Positions 27,659 to 42,600 are shown, counted from the stretch's first letter. The stretch: DNA of 64,000 nt from Xestospongia bergquistia (GCA_963965975.1 OZ014413.1:11390601-11454600), one strand, 5' to 3'. Notes: generated by a model from the sequence alone, not told the origin. Translations and numbers: made by a program.

Positions 27659-27823
27659 TGTCCACCTATACGTATAGTATAATATGTTGACCACATGTGG
27701 GTACCGTAATTTTTTTATAAGTCCATTGATTCTAATTATAAATTGTAGTAATATGTAACATTAATTTTAACCCTTTCATAACAGTACTTATTCAAAATAA
27801 GGGCGCTAAGAGAAGAAAAGGTA

Positions 27824-30800
27824 ATGAGTAACTTTGGACACACAATAGAGGTATGTTTTAATTAATGGGTGTGGTTTATCTCAATACTTATATAGGATTA
27901 TCATGTTCTTGATTTATTGGGTAAAGGTGGGTTTGCATGTGTGTATCGTGCAAAATGTAAAGAAACAGGACTTATTGTTGCTATTAAAATGGTAAGGGGC
28001 GTGGTTAATTATGAATTACTGTAATATGTTTTCATATAGATTGATAAAAAGTTAATGCAAGCTGCTGGAATGACATCACGTGTTCGTAATGAAGTTGAAA
28101 TACATTCACGATTGAAACATCCTTCCATTCTTGAGGTAATAAAGTCGTATGATGTTACATGATAGTCACATGACTTCTCTTTAGTTGTATAATTATTTTG
28201 AAGATGATCATTATGTTTATTTGATACTGGAACTATGTGAAAAAGGAGAATTAAATCGCTATCTTAAAACAAAGAGAAAAACATTGTCAGAAAGTGAAGG
28301 TACATATAATGTATATTATCTTATATTAATACTCTCTCTCTGTTCCATCTGTCTGTCTCACTCTCTCTCTCTTGTTAGTTCGACGTATTTTAAAACAAGT
28401 TATTGAAGGGTTAATTTATCTTCATTCATATAACATAATACATCGTGATCTCTCATTATCTAACTTACTCTTAACAACCTCAATGAATGCAGTAAGATAA
28501 ATTTAATACAAATTTATTAATTATTGATTTTATAGAAAATTGCTGACTTCGGTTTAGCAATACAATTAGATTTACCTGATGAAAAACATTACACAATGTG
28601 TGGAACACCTAATTATATTGCACCGTAAGATCACATGACTTTTGTTCATTATCATGTGACCTTTGTTAATAGAGAAATTGCTAGCCGAGGTGCTCATGGT
28701 CTTGAATCTGATGTTTGGTCATTAGGATGTATGATGTATACAATGTTAGTCGGTACTCCACCTTTTGATGTAAGACACATATTATTAATATATGTAGTTA
28801 ATATATTCTATTAGAATGATGGAGTTAAAAGTACTTTAAAAAATGTAGTACATGGCAACTTTAAAGTACCAAGGTAAATTGACATGTACCTTTTATCATT
28901 TCTTTCTTCTTGTGTAGTTGTCTATCATTAGAAGCTCAGGACTTGATTACTGCATTACTACAGAAGGTATTAACAATATTATATAGAGTACATTTATAAA
29001 ACATGTACTTATAGAGTCCATCTCAACGACCCAGTTTACATGATATTTTACAACATCCCTTTATCAATGGGATGGATCAAGAAGCCACACCTCCTAAGAA
29101 ATTATTGCAATCAGTGAGTTATTTAGTACCATATCCCTATTAATTAAATTTTAATAGATGAGTTCGGATGGTATGTTATCTTCAACATCCATGGATAGTG
29201 GTCATGTTACCATGGCAACCATTAACTCTGCCCCTAGTAGTAGATATAGCAGTAGGCGTGGCCCAATGAAGGCAACACTTCGTCCATCAGGTGTTCCTGT
29301 TGATCCATTGACTACAAAATCTACAATGATGTTAATGGGTCATAGAAGATCTCGTAGTTTAAATGAAATAGGTGTGGTCAGCAGTGGACATGACCTTCAT
29401 ACCAAACCAATTAAAGTGTCTCAGCCTCCTAAGAGAGAGCCCCTTAATACAGAGAGATTACGAGCAATTACTCAACAAACAAGAACTGCTACTGTCAGTA
29501 TTAATGATCATGGACTAGTTGTTTTAAAGTTTACTAAAAGTGTTAATAGAGTTCCAGAAATCATGGAAATATCATCAGATGGACAACAAGTAAGTATCTT
29601 TTTGTCTCCTCTATCTAAATATATCACTAACATTAGATAAGGATCTATCGTTGGGGAGAACACTGTGATGATCAGTCATCTAGTCAATATAAAGGTTACA
29701 AGTTACATTATTCCTTTACTTATACTGAACTGCCATTAAAATATTCCAAGAAATATGAATATGCTGTTCAGTTTGTACATTTAGTACAATCTAAAACGCC
29801 TAAGGTACAATATGTACTAATATTATATTGTTTATTACATATACCTTATTAGGTATAATATATACTAATATTATATTGTTTATTGCATATACCTTATTAG
29901 GTACAATATGTATTAATATTATATTGTTTATTGCATATACCTTATTAGGTACAATATGTATTAATATTATATTGTTTATTGCATATACCTTATTAGGTAC
30001 AATATGTATTAATATTATATTGTTTATTGCATATACCTTATTAGGTACAATATGTATTAATATTATATTGTTTATTGCATATACCTTATTAGGTACAATA
30101 TGTATTAATATTATATTGTTTATTGCATATACCTTATTAGGTACAATATGTATTAATATTATATTGTTTATTGCATATACCTTATTAGGTACAATATGTA
30201 TTAATATTATATTGTTTATTGCATATACCTTATTAGGTACAATATGTATTAATATTATATTGTTTATTGCATATACCTTATTAGGTACAATATGTATTAA
30301 TATTATATTGTTTATTGCATATACCTTATTAGGTACAATATGTATTAATATTATATTGTTTATTGCATATACCTTATTAGGTACAATATGTATTAATATT
30401 ATATTGTTTATTGCATATACCTTATTAGGTACAATATGTATTAATATTATATTGTTTATTGCATATACCTTATTAGGTACAATATGTATTAATATTATAT
30501 TGTTTATTGCATATACCTTATTAGGTACAATATGTATTAATATTATATTGTTTATTGCATATACCTTATTAGGTACAATATGTATTAATATTATATTGTT
30601 TATTGCATATACCTTATTAGGTACAATATGTATTAATATTATATTGTTTATTGCATATACCTTATTAGGTACAATATGTATTAATATTATATTGTTTATT
30701 GCATATACCTTATTAGGTACAATATGTATTAATATTATATTGTTTATTGCATATACCTTATTAGGTACAATATGTATTAATATTATATTGTTTATTGCAT

Positions 30801-33800
30801 ATACCTTATTAGGTACAATATGTATTAATATTATATTGTTTATTGCATATACCTTATTAGGTACAATATGTATTAATATTATATTGTTTATTGCATATAC
30901 CTTATTAGGTACAATATGTATTAATATTATATTGTTTATTGCATATACCTTATTAGGTACAATATGTATTAATATTATATTGTTTATTGCATATACCTTA
31001 TTAGGTACAATATGTATTAATATTATATTGTTTATTGCATATACCTTATTAGGTACAATATGTATTAATATTATATTGTTTATTGCATATACCTTATTAG
31101 GTACAATATGTATTAATATTATATTGTTTATTGCATATACCTTATTAGGTACAATATGTATTAATATTATATTGTTTATTGCATATACCTTATTAGGTAC
31201 AATATGTATTAATATTATATTGTTTATTGCATATACCTTATTAGGTACAATATGTATTAATATTATATTGTTTATTGCATATACCTTATTAGGTACAATA
31301 TGTATTAATATTATATTGTTTATTGCATATACCTTATTAGGTACAATATGTATTAATATTATATTGTTTATTGCATATACCTTATTAGGTACAATATGTA
31401 TTAATATTATATTGTTTATTGCATATACCTTATTAGGTACAATATGTATTAATATTATATTGTTTATTGCATATACCTTATTAGGTACAATATGTATTAA
31501 TATTATATTGTTTATTGCATATACCTTATTAGGTACAATATGTATTAATATTATATTGTTTATTGCATATACCTTATTAGGTACAATATGTATTAATATT
31601 ATATTGTTTATTGCATATACCTTATTAGGTACAATATGTATTAATATTATATTGTTTATTGCATATACCTTATTAGGTACAATATGTATTAATATTATAT
31701 TGTTTATTGCATATACCTTATTAGGTACAATATGTATTAATATTATATTGTTTATTGCATATACCTTATTAGGTACAATATGTATTAATATTATATTGTT
31801 TATTGCATATACCTTATTAGGTACAATATGTATTAATATTATATTGTTTATTGCATATACCTTATTAGGTACAATATGTATTAATATTATATTGTTTATT
31901 GCATATACCTTATTAGGTACAATATGTATTAATATTATATTGTTTATTGCATATACCTTATTAGGTACAATATGTATTAATATTATATTGTTTATTGCAT
32001 ATACCTTATTAGGTACAATATGTATTAATATTATATTGTTTATTGCATATACCTTATTAGGTACAATATGTATTAATATTATATTGTTTATTGCATATAC
32101 CTTATTAGGTACAATATGTATTAATATTATATTGTTTATTGCATATACCTTATTAGGTACAATATGTATTAATATTATATTGTTTATTGCATATACCTTA
32201 TTAGGTACAATATGTATTAATATTATATTGTTTATTGCATATACCTTATTAGGTACAATATGTATTAATATTATATTGTTTATTGCATATACCTTATTAG
32301 GTACAATATGTATTAATATTATATTGTTTATTGCATATACCTTATTAGGTACAATATGTATTAATATTATATTGTTTATTGCATATACCTTATTAGGTAC
32401 AATATGTATTAATATTATATTGTTTATTGCATATACCTTATTAGGTACAATATGTATTAATATTATATTGTTTATTGCATATACCTTATTAGGTACAATA
32501 TGTATTAATATTATATTGTTTATTGCATATACCTTATTAGGTACAATATGTATTAATATTATATTGTTTATTGCATATACCTTATTAGGTACAATATGTA
32601 TTAATATTATATTGTTTATTGCATATACCTTATTAGGTACAATATGTATTAATATTATATTGTTTATTGCATATACCTTATTAGGTACAATATGTATTAA
32701 TATTATATTGTTTATTGCATATACCTTATTAGGTACAATATGTATTAATATTATATTGTTTATTACATATACCTTATTAGGTATAACATGTACTAATATT
32801 ATATTGTTTATTGCATATACCTTATTAGGTATAATATATACTAATATTATATTGTTTATTGTATATACCATATTAGGTTACCCTCTTTACTGATGTGGCC
32901 AAATGTATGTTAATGGAAAATGGACCTAATCCCGATTTTGAAATGGCCTGTTATAATGGTAGATGTCATAATTAGTGGGTGTGGCTTAAATGAATTATTT
33001 AGGTACTAAACTTCATTTGAGGAAGGGCGTGGTCAAATGCAATGGTCCATCTATGAATTATACATTTGATGGCTCACAAACAATGCCACAAGATATCAAA
33101 GATTTATATGATATTGGTTTAAAAGTAAAGATAATGTATATTATATTGAGATAACTTGTCAATGTAGTGTCGTACTCGCTGTCAAGAAATTGAACAGACA
33201 ATAGAAACAATACAGTTATCAGGTGAAACTCTTTTTCCTGTGACAATCAGAAGGTACTACTATTTAATTAAATGGGTGTGGTTATTATTTGAAATTATAG
33301 GAGGCCTACAACAACATGTGACAAAGCTCCTCCTACTTCATGTACAAGTCAATTATGTCAAACATCACCTTCAATAGTACAGCCCGTACTTGTAGTGAGT
33401 TATAGTGGGTGTGGCTTAATTATTAAAATTTAATTATAGGAGCCTCAATCAACATATAGAACAATAACACGTTGTCATAGTGACATCACCAATAGCTCAA
33501 TTACTAGACAGAGAACATTAAGTGACGGAAGACCAAATATTATAAAAAGTCTACATATTCCAGGCATTGGTTGGTCATCACAGGTACTACTATTACATAT
33601 AACATTATTGCTTAGAAATAAACACATTATATAGTATAGGCTAGTATCACTGTGCAGTGATTTGTTATAGTAAATATAAATGACACCACTATTATAATGT
33701 ATATGTTATAATTTAGTTGTCATCTGGTGAAGTATGGGTCCAATATGATGATGGTCATCAACTCAAGTTATCATCTAGTACAGGAGGTGTAGTTCATATT

Positions 33801-33961
33801 GATAGAAGTGGACATCAACAGAGGTTAATATTAATGTAACATAATGTTTATATTATATTGTTATTAACAGATACATCAGTAATGACTCACTACCAGAGAT
33901 ACTTCGTTGTAAATTACAACAAATGCCACATGTATTAGATACACTTATGTCATCATCATAA
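27824..33961 (+). CDS. PLK4: Polo-like kinase 4 (SAK), centriole duplication kinase
   Basis: Serine/threonine kinase that starts centriole assembly. The kinase domain has [15 protein letters not shown] (P-loop), [21 protein letters not shown] (catalytic loop), ADFGLAI (DFG), [30 protein letters not shown] and [15 protein letters not shown] basic, serine-rich segment follows (29158-29590). Next come the cryptic polo-box region ([88 protein letters not shown]) and the C-terminal third polo box ([31 protein letters not shown]). There are more than 12 exons. The intron between the codons of SKTPK and VTLFT is 3072 bp, about sixty times the usual size, and is the tandem array described separately. 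The linker before polo box 3 is short compared with vertebrate PLK4. Confidence 0.93.
29805..32876 (+). repeat. PLK4 intron built of 64 tandem 48-bp units, each a complete GT...AG intron
   Basis: The array begins exactly at the donor GT after the exon ending CCTAAG and ends exactly at the acceptor AG before GTTACC. Its length of 3072 bp is 64 x 48. Every unit begins GTACAATATG or GTATAA and ends CCTTATTAG (last unit CCATATTAG), so each could be an intron on its own and all 63 internal junctions read AG|GT. Units 3-61 are identical; variants sit only at the ends (units 1, 2, 62, 63, 64). TACTAAT or TATTAAT, a branch-point-like word, follows the donor by about 10 bases. In the PLK4 frame each unit ends in TAG, so retention of even one unit stops translation. 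The long open frames on both strands arise because 48 is a multiple of three. Confidence 0.95.
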
Positions 33962-33980
33962 TTAATAATTAATAATAATA

Positions 33981-36900
33981 TTAATGAGCACTACCTGTAG
34001 TATTATCAGTGTTATGTTTATTATGTCCACTTTGGTTGCTATAGCGATAACGTCTAAAATCACGATTATCATATCGATAGTAATTATGACCATAATAGCC
34101 ATAATTAGGTCGATAAGAATGACCTTTGTTTCGTTTATTTTTCTGACTTTGTCGAGAGGTATTCTCCTTACGTTTAGTATCATCTAAAGGTTGTTGATGT
34201 TGCTCTTCATTTAGAGTACTAGATGGAGGAATGATATTAGTATCCTCATCTTCAAGAATTGGCTCCTCAAGAACCTCAATAGTAACAGTCTTTGATTCTA
34301 AAGAACTTTCAGCTAGTGAATTCTGAGATGTTGGGGGTGTGGTTATAGGTGTTTTATCTTGTGGGATGACCTCGTCATTAGGTTGTGCTTCTATTTCAGG
34401 AGATGGTCCAGGAAGATAAGGAGGTCTAGGTGGTATCATCATTTGAGGTGGTATCATCATAGGAGGCATACCATATGGTACTGGAAACCATGGCATAGCT
34501 CCAGGCATCCACATAGGATACATTGGAGGATAAGGAAACATAGGATGCGGTATTAATTGAGGGGGCAGTAACATTTTTTCTTCAGGAAAATCCTCACCTT
34601 CAAGTGTTACATCACCTTCTTTAGGAGGGGGTGTGTCCTCATGAGTTATAGATGGAGACATTGTACCAGAAACACTGGTTGGAGTAGGAGGACCAGTTAA
34701 AACAGTTTTCTGAACTCGTTCTTTCTTGATTTCAGTAGCAGCTGTTAGTGCAGGCTCTTCTTCTGTGACTTCACTTTCAGCACGACTAGTGTATGATGTT
34801 GTGATACTAAACTGACCATCATTATATTGAGGTGAACTTGTAAACTCTTCTAATGTCATACATTGTAAATCACTGAGAGAGTCTTCCAACAGAGGGTCTG
34901 TCACATATTTCGTATAAATACGAAGACATTTTTGTGCAAATTCAAAGAGAAACTGCTGCTTACCCTCTACAAAATATAAGATATATTAATATTAAATATA
35001 GGCCACACCCACCTATTGTACTAGTACGTAATAAATGAAGAGGTGGATCCATTTCATGTATAACAAACTGGGCAGGGTTAGTAGGATACATGAAAGGTGG
35101 AAATTGGCTACCAGCTGTTGCATCATTTACAGGAGGAGGACCATCAATATGGAGGGTACTGGAAACAGCAGTATCTTTAGAATAACCTCCATGAACTGGG
35201 TTAAGTATAGGCCATTCACATTCTGGGGCTTCAGTAATAGATGTTAACTGATTTTGAGATGACATATCTATCATAGCATGTCCCATTAGAGAAGACATGT
35301 GAATAGTTGTATCAGACCATCTACCGTCAGTTGGAGGTGGTTGAAAAGGAAAGGAAATAGGATGGCCATGACTTCTAACAGGTGGAACATAACCAGATGA
35401 TGAGGTAACAGGTGTTTCATTATTATCTTCTGTGATAACATTAGTAGGTGGACTAGTATTGTCATCACAACTTGGTGGTGAAGGAGTCACTCCATCAGAA
35501 CCAACAAGAGGTTCTCCTCCTTTAACTTTAGGATGTGTAGTAACTGACGTTGGCAAAATACTTCCAGGTTTAATGTATTCATCACTTTTGGCTGGGCTTG
35601 ATGAATGAGGTGTGGTCACAGCTTTTTTGATACTTGTTGTAGTCACAGATGCTTCATTCTCTTTTGTTGTTTTCTGAGGCTTTTGAGATTTTGAAGATGT
35701 TTTAACATCATTCTTCTTTTTAGTAGCTTCAATTTGTCTTCCTTGTTTCCTTTGACCACTCCCACTTTGCAACATAATATCTTTCACTGGTACAGTAATT
35801 CTACAATGAAATATGATAATATTATTATTACAAATAATATACACACTTACATTTTTCTTGACTCAAACAGATATACCTAATAATTAACAGAGATATAATA
35901 AACAAACCAGCCCTAATGAGTCCTCCAAACTATGAATATTAATGAGTTATAAATATTATTACCTTAGCCTTTATTGGATGACTATTGGATATACTGTCTA
36001 TTTCACAAGGTTGGGTGTGGTCATCTAGTTTAACCTGTTTGTGATACCAGTATTATCAGTAAACAAACTTTAATTACATACAAAACATTTATCTCCAACT
36101 TTAAATTGCAATCTGACAGCTAACTGTTGATCTTTCATTTCTCGAGCTAAAGAGATAGTGAAAATGTTCTTATCATATAAAAATGACTTACATCGACGTT
36201 CTCTTGAAGCTACTTCCAGTGAAATGTTAGAATAAAGGTGATGAGAAAGTGCCTTTAAAAGTTCCAATGGATATTTATTTAAATCTCTATCATATGGATA
36301 CTCTTCATGTAGATCTCTTGACCTCAAGTTTCGAACTCTATGACGTAATGCCTGATGCATACCACACTTTAAAACAGATCCCATTAATAACTCATACAAT
36401 AAACCTAGTAATAATAAAATATGTGGGCGTAGATAAATAATATAGTTACTTTGACAAACAGCTGTGGAACGCTCATCAGTTTCCTTCCAGACAGTATCAT
36501 AATGGTTAGAACCAGTATACGCCAACATGATCTAAATATTGATAATAACCAGAGGGCGTGATTATCAACTTACAGAATTGTCATCAACACAAGTTTTGGT
36601 CCCAAGGTATTCTTTGACATTGACTCCACCTCTTTCCTCTTCACTATAAACTATAATAGTACGATTTAGTAACTGTGACAATGCCACAAGTTCCATCTCT
36701 CCGCCCCATAACTAAATAAATTGAATTATTATATTATATAGTCAATAGAGTGCATACCACAGAATTACTTAGTTTCCAACAATAGTCATCAACTGGAATA
36801 GTTAGAAACTATAGAACAATAAAATTATAATATATTAACTAATAGAATTTAATTACCGATTTAAAGTGGTCTTTGTTATTTTTGATATGTCTGGCACAGT

Positions 36901-37111
36901 GACGTCTTAATGTCCAATGACTAGATTGTGTTTGCCATACCTAATATGGTAAATACATATATTATTATCTGATATAATATCAATGTACCTGCTCAGCAAC
37001 AGCTCGAAATAAACATGATCCATCTTTAGCAATAGCTTTCCTCTTAAGATCTCGTTCATTGAGGAAACGATCAATAGCAGACTGTCTCTTACTACCACCC
37101 CATTTAGACAT
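33981..37111 (-). CDS. OTUD4: OTU deubiquitinase, OTUD4-like
   Basis: Cysteine protease removing ubiquitin chains. The OTU domain is N-terminal, with the catalytic loop KAIAKDGSCLFRAVAEQVW (Asp, Cys), HWTLRRHCARHI, MELVALSQLLNRTIIVY and the catalytic His in GSNHYDTVW. The OTUD4 follow-on helix CQSLLYELLMGSVLKCG is present, and a Tudor-like segment LAVRLQFKVGDKCFV comes after it. The C-terminal half is disordered: lysine/serine-rich (IEATKKKNDVKTSSKSQK), then Pro/Met-rich (PHPMFPYPPMYPMWMPG), then an Arg/Tyr/Asn-rich end (YGYYGHNYYRYDNRDFRRYR), resembling an RNA-binding, condensate-prone tail. OTUD4 is known for RNA binding and a role in DNA-alkylation repair. Its stop is 19 bp from that of PLK4. 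Confidence 0.88.
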
Positions 37112-37263
37112 TGTTTACAATTAATATTCAGTTTTTCTCCAATACTTGATAGATAGTCACTTAAGAGTAGGTTCTGATCAACTGGTTTCAGAGACAAACT
37201 CCACCTCCCTACCTTCTCTAGGTATGTCACAGATCACAAGGGAAATTCCCAAATAAGGTGTCT

Positions 37264-37300
37264 ACTGCACATGCGCAGAATACAAACAAGATGGCGGATT
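37264..37300 (+). promoter_or_regulatory. RanGAP1 start region with NRF1-like and YY1-like words
   Basis: TGCACATGCGCAG at 37266-37278 resembles an NRF1 half-site and AAGATGGCGG at 37289-37298 matches the YY1 core, with the start codon inside it. This arrangement is common at animal housekeeping promoters. The site lies in the 179-bp divergent space shared with OTUD4. Confidence 0.4.
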
Positions 37301-39479
37301 ACGAAGATGATGCTTCTTTTGAAGTCGTAGTACCTGGAGAAGATAAAAAGATAGATACTGCAAAAGATGGTATTTAATAGGAATTTCGATTATAATTTAT
37401 TTGCTATAGTTGAAGATATCGTAGCTCAAATTATTCCTGGAGTTACTAGTCTCAAATTAAGCGGTAATTCATATGGTACTGAAGCTGCTGCAGCTATTGG
37501 TGAGGCATTATCACATGTAGCAAGTTTAAAAGAAGCTCTTTGGAGTGATATGTTTGTTAGTAGATTAAAAACAGAAATTCCACCAGCATTGGTAAGATGT
37601 GCATTGAATTAATATTACTCCACCCACTTTTAGTCATCATTAGGACAAGGTTTAATTACAGCAGGAGTCCATTTAGTTGAATTAGATTTAAGTGATAATG
37701 CATTTGGTCCTACTGGTGTAGAAGGTGTCACTACATTATTGACAAGTGAAGTCTGTTATTCTCTAAAAATCCTCAAATTCAATAATAATGGCTTAGGTAT
37801 TGGTGGAGGAAAGGTATCATACCTCCTGTATTAATTAAACAATAATTAAATTTATTTTCTAGATATTATCGCAAGCATTATTAGATTGTCATAGTCAAGC
37901 TGCTGATAACGGCTACCAATTTGGACTACAAGTATTTGAAAGTGGACGTAACAGACTTGAAAATGAAGGAGCATTTGCTTTAAGTGAAGTATTTGAAGCA
38001 AGTTGCCTAGCAACCAGTAATATAGTATGACATTTAATTATATAGACATTAGGTACATTAGAAGAGATCTCTTTACCACAAAACGGTATATATTTTGAAG
38101 GTATTACAGCATTAGCTACTTCAATGAGCAAGAACCCTAATCTTAAAGTACATCATTGACATGTCATTATAATATATGACATATTGTACAGGTTATAAAC
38201 CTCAGTGATAATACATTTGGTGAAGAAGGGTCATCTGCTATTGCTAATGTATTACCAGATTTACAAAAATTACAAGTTATTAATTTTGGAGACTGTCTAG
38301 TACATTCTGAAGGAGCTATAGCATTAGCTACAGTATTAATAGATGGTCATCAATTGTTAGAAGTAAGATCATTCTAATAGACAGTTAGGGTATTGTGTTA
38401 TCAAGGAGTTAAATTTAAGTCATGGTGAACTTGATATTGAAGCTGGTACTGCTGTAGTTAATGCTATGTCTAACAAAGATCAGTTGAGACTTTTAGATCT
38501 TAACGGTAAGTGAGGACATGATTACAATTGTTGATGTTTTACAGGTAACATGTTTGGTGAAGATGGTATTGAGACAATACGAGAACTGCTAGAGGTCAAA
38601 GGTCGTCTTGATGCATTAGGTTCATTGAGTGATGATGAGGGTGTAGAAAGTGATGGTGCAATAAGTGAGGATGATCAAGACAAGAGTGATATACAAGTTA
38701 ATGAACATGAAGAGGTGTGGTCTTACATCATGGTCACACTTTCTAATTATAATATTGTTAGATAACTTTGGATGAGTGGTTGACTAGTCCCTCAGAGAAA
38801 GGACTACTCACATTAGGTGAAGAGAGACTAACTTTATTACAGAATTATTTAACAGTGAGTTCAAACTGTTACTATATTTAGTATCACGTATGTATCTATT
38901 TTTAGAGTACACCATCACTGGACACTTTAGCTGACATTTATATTAAGGTATGATATTATGCAATATCTTTTATATGATTGGTCCATTTAGGTTGCTATTG
39001 GATACACTATCCCATTCACCAATAATGAGTTATCATTATATCAATCAGTTGTACATGAATTTATTGGTCAGTATATTACTAGTATTACATAATATTGTGT
39101 CTCTTAAGATACCTGTATTCAGCCAATATGTGAAGATGGATATACTACTGACTTCCTTAACATTATTCTTAGTTTGTTGGGATTAATAAAGGTACATTGA
39201 TTAAAGGGGTGTGTCTCTTACCAATACTATTACTTGTAGCATGAAGACAAGTCATATAAACCTGTTAAACCAGTTGATGGACCTCTATTAGCATTAACAC
39301 ATTATTTAGCAAGACAATCTTATTTTCCTGAACAATGTCGAGACATCTTAATTGCTTTAATTACCAAGTAAGTACAGGGGCTCACTCATTGTTATTATCT
39401 TTCTTGTTTCTATAGACCTTGTTCTATAGATAATTTCATTGAACTCAGACATACATTACTCTATCAATTACACAAGTGA
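37291..39479 (+). CDS. RANGAP1: Ran GTPase-activating protein 1
   Basis: Stimulates GTP hydrolysis by Ran, setting the nuclear transport gradient. The N-terminal domain is a leucine-rich-repeat arc: [88 protein letters not shown] and [19 protein letters not shown]. The motif [19 protein letters not shown] includes the conserved arginine region near the Ran interface. An acidic segment follows ([17 protein letters not shown]), as in all RanGAPs, then the animal-type C-terminal domain ([20 protein letters not shown] ... [19 protein letters not shown]) ending LYQLHK. I did not locate a certain SUMO consensus. Confidence 0.95.
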
Positions 39480-39604
39480 TATCTTTCTTCTAAGTACTTC
39501 TCTGTCTACCATTAATAGTTAATCTGTTCACAATAACTTGAAATTGATAGCAATAGCAGTAATGTTCAGTGTGATTCTATAAAATGTAGTAGTAATTAAT
39601 ATAA

Positions 39605-42600
39605 TTAATAGGGGCATACCATTGAGCGAGGACTAGGTAATATTTCAGGTATATTATAAGGATGTTCTAAGAAGTAATCCTGTACTCCAGGTTGTTCAAG
39701 ACTATCTAGACATAGTGGATTACTTGTCACATAGAGACGATATTGATCAGTGATTTTGTTCATTTTATAACCTAATACAACATAATAATATTATAATTAT
39801 ATCAGTATATCTTGCCTTTGGGTATATAAGTCTTTATAAACTTCTGAAGTAAACCTCTCTTGTTATCTTTATATGCATCAACTTTCTCATGAGAGAATAA
39901 TACTTGAACACTTCCTAATATATATATATATATTACATTATACAAATTATATAATAAACTTACCAGTTTGTTCCAAACAGAGTAAAGTCAAATATACTGG
40001 TTTCTCATAATAATTATAAAATAAAAATTTTAATTTTTCACCATCACATGAAGAAATTGGTTCACCTTTTTTTGATAAACATTATTTCATTCTCACTACA
40101 TAGAGAGAGCTTACCTACTGGACTGTTAGTGCCATATACTTGTATTTGAAGTGGGACAAGTGGTAAATTGAAAATATGAAGGTTTCCAACAACAATTGGA
40201 GATGGAAAAGAATACTTTGAAATAAGCTCATTAGTAGTTTGAATGTTACGTTCTGAATTGACTCTGTTCCAAAATGCTAATTCAAATATTTCAACTGATT
40301 TCCCTAACAGATATATAATATATAGACACTATTTGGACAATGTTAACCAACTACCATTTGGAGGAAGAATGACTGTCATTTTAGAAAGACATATTGGAGT
40401 AGAATGATCATTAGTGAAATATAAAGTTATTGGATTGAGTTGTGAAGGTACTAATGTCAGATATTCTCCTGGTTGTATTTCTATCAGACCATTTACATTT
40501 GAATATGGTAATATCTGTTGTCTATGATCTGATATATAAAACTGTAGAACTAAAACAAAAGATAATAACATCACAACATTAATTTTATAATTACCTTCAT
40601 TCTCATCAGGATATTGGTACAGTTGAAAACAAAATAATGCTGTGTCTTCCATTTTAAGTGGTGTTATTGTCATTTGAGAAGCTGAACAATATTTTTGTTT
40701 TTGACCACAGACATCATATGACTTTAAGTCAATGATAACTAATGGTCTAGCATGAGATGGTCCTTCATATCGTTCACCTGATAATAAATTCACTTTCTCT
40801 TGCCAATTCACAGAATAATTCCTTGGCAAACAATAGTGAGAATGACCTAATGAAATGTTAATAATATCACCAGAACATATATAGTAACATTACCTCGTAA
40901 TTCTATGTCAGTTATACAATGTGATCTTCTAAATAGTACATCAAAATCAGCAGGATATTGTCGTGGACACCAAAAGTATTGTTGTTCATATTCACAAAGT
41001 GCATTCTCTGGTGGATATCCATCACAAGATGATGATGCATCAATTTGAAACATCTTTTGTTTGTGTCGTTCTAAACTAAGTAAAGGATCTTATGGAGAAT
41101 TAATACAATATCATATTATTACTATACCTGATGGTATGGAATACATGTAACAATAGTGACGTAGATCTTTTTTATAGTCCCATTGTAATGATTGTAAATA
41201 TTTACTTTGTCCAATTCTCTCTAATAACAATATATTATATTAAGTTATATTATAATAATGTCTTACCTAAAATACTTTTAACATGATCAATATAAGACAA
41301 ACAGTCTGGTACTTTGACTTGTCCAGTTAAATCAGTTACTTCAAACATATTGAATATTTGTTTTACTTTTAATCCAAATTGTGTACTTTTGTATCAAAAT
41401 ATAATTATATTAAATAAAAATATATCTTTTAAATTACCTGGTAGTATGTCGTAGAGTAGGTGATTTATCAAGATAACTCAACAACTGACGTTCTAAATTG
41501 TCATTATTATTATAAAGAGATCATTACTGTTACTAACCAGTTTCTTTATTATTAACATCAACAATAACAGGGAACTGATCTTCATTAGCCAAAGTACATT
41601 GTACATGTACATACGATATAATTTGGAGGTCCTGGTCATGTTATATATATAACAATTATTAACAAAAAAAACTAACTTGTAAAATATCTTGAATTAACTT
41701 TTGAAACTTTTCTACATCAAGTATTTCTACGACACATGTTTCTTTGGTTGCCATGGTAACTTTGGCTTTAAATAAAGACTGAGGTTTATACACGTGATAT
41801 ACATTAACCTCCTCTCCTTGCATTAACCCAAACAAAGTACCAACCCTTAGATCTATTTTGGAGCTTACAGTCTTCTTGTCTGGTAATATATTAGTAAACC
41901 CATAAACATACAATGATATAGGTATGCTGCCAGTATTGAACAACACACGCTCTGCATCTCCCTACATAAAGTCATGTGACAGTCACATGACATCCACATG
42001 ACACATAACTGACTGATATAAATGGCTCAGTTGATGTCTTCATTGTGACCCAATGTAATGTAATAATTTGATAGAACTGATAATGGTTGATAAAAGGTAG
42101 ACTAACATATAATAATTATATAAACTAATATTTGTTAATAAAATGTCTTACATGTCTCCTTTCCATGACACAAGAACTTTAGTCAAGATGGCAGTTAATT
42201 TTCCTTCATATTTTTCGTCAGATTGTTGGAACTTCACTTGGACTTTTGGTTTGGTTGCTATGACAACTGTCCTACATACATATATATTATGTTACTAGCA
42301 ATAATATAAAAAACCTCGTATTCCAATAACATAACTGTTTCCATGGTAACATCTGTAATAAATCATAATATTATTAATCGATAAAGGAGATGACTACCTC
42401 AATATATGGAGGACACCAACAACAATCTATGATAACTGTTATTAATTTAGTTGGTAAATGTTCTAGACAAATGTTGAGTTGTTCATCAGTTATACAGTCC
42501 GACTAAAACATCATTAAAGACATTCAACTCAATAGATAGGATACCCACCATGTTTTTACTTTTGTCAAATACATCTTGCAGTAGTAGACAAGTGACCTCA

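Noticed and set aside
29805-32876. CRISPR-like array
   Set aside because: Direct repeats have no unique spacers between them, the host is a eukaryotic gene, and the array limits coincide with intron splice sites.
29800-32893. Open frames of more than 1000 codons on both strands
   Set aside because: They exist only because the 48-bp intron unit is a multiple of three without stops in those frames. The flanking PLK4 exons join across the array, and the frames lack any coding signature.
42300-42600. Caspase or metacaspase catalytic site (IIDCCWC) in the tandem-CARD protein
   Set aside because: Metacaspase sites read D-C/S-C-H-S-G with an upstream HG dyad; neither is present. The strand order around it fits a TIR-like fold better.
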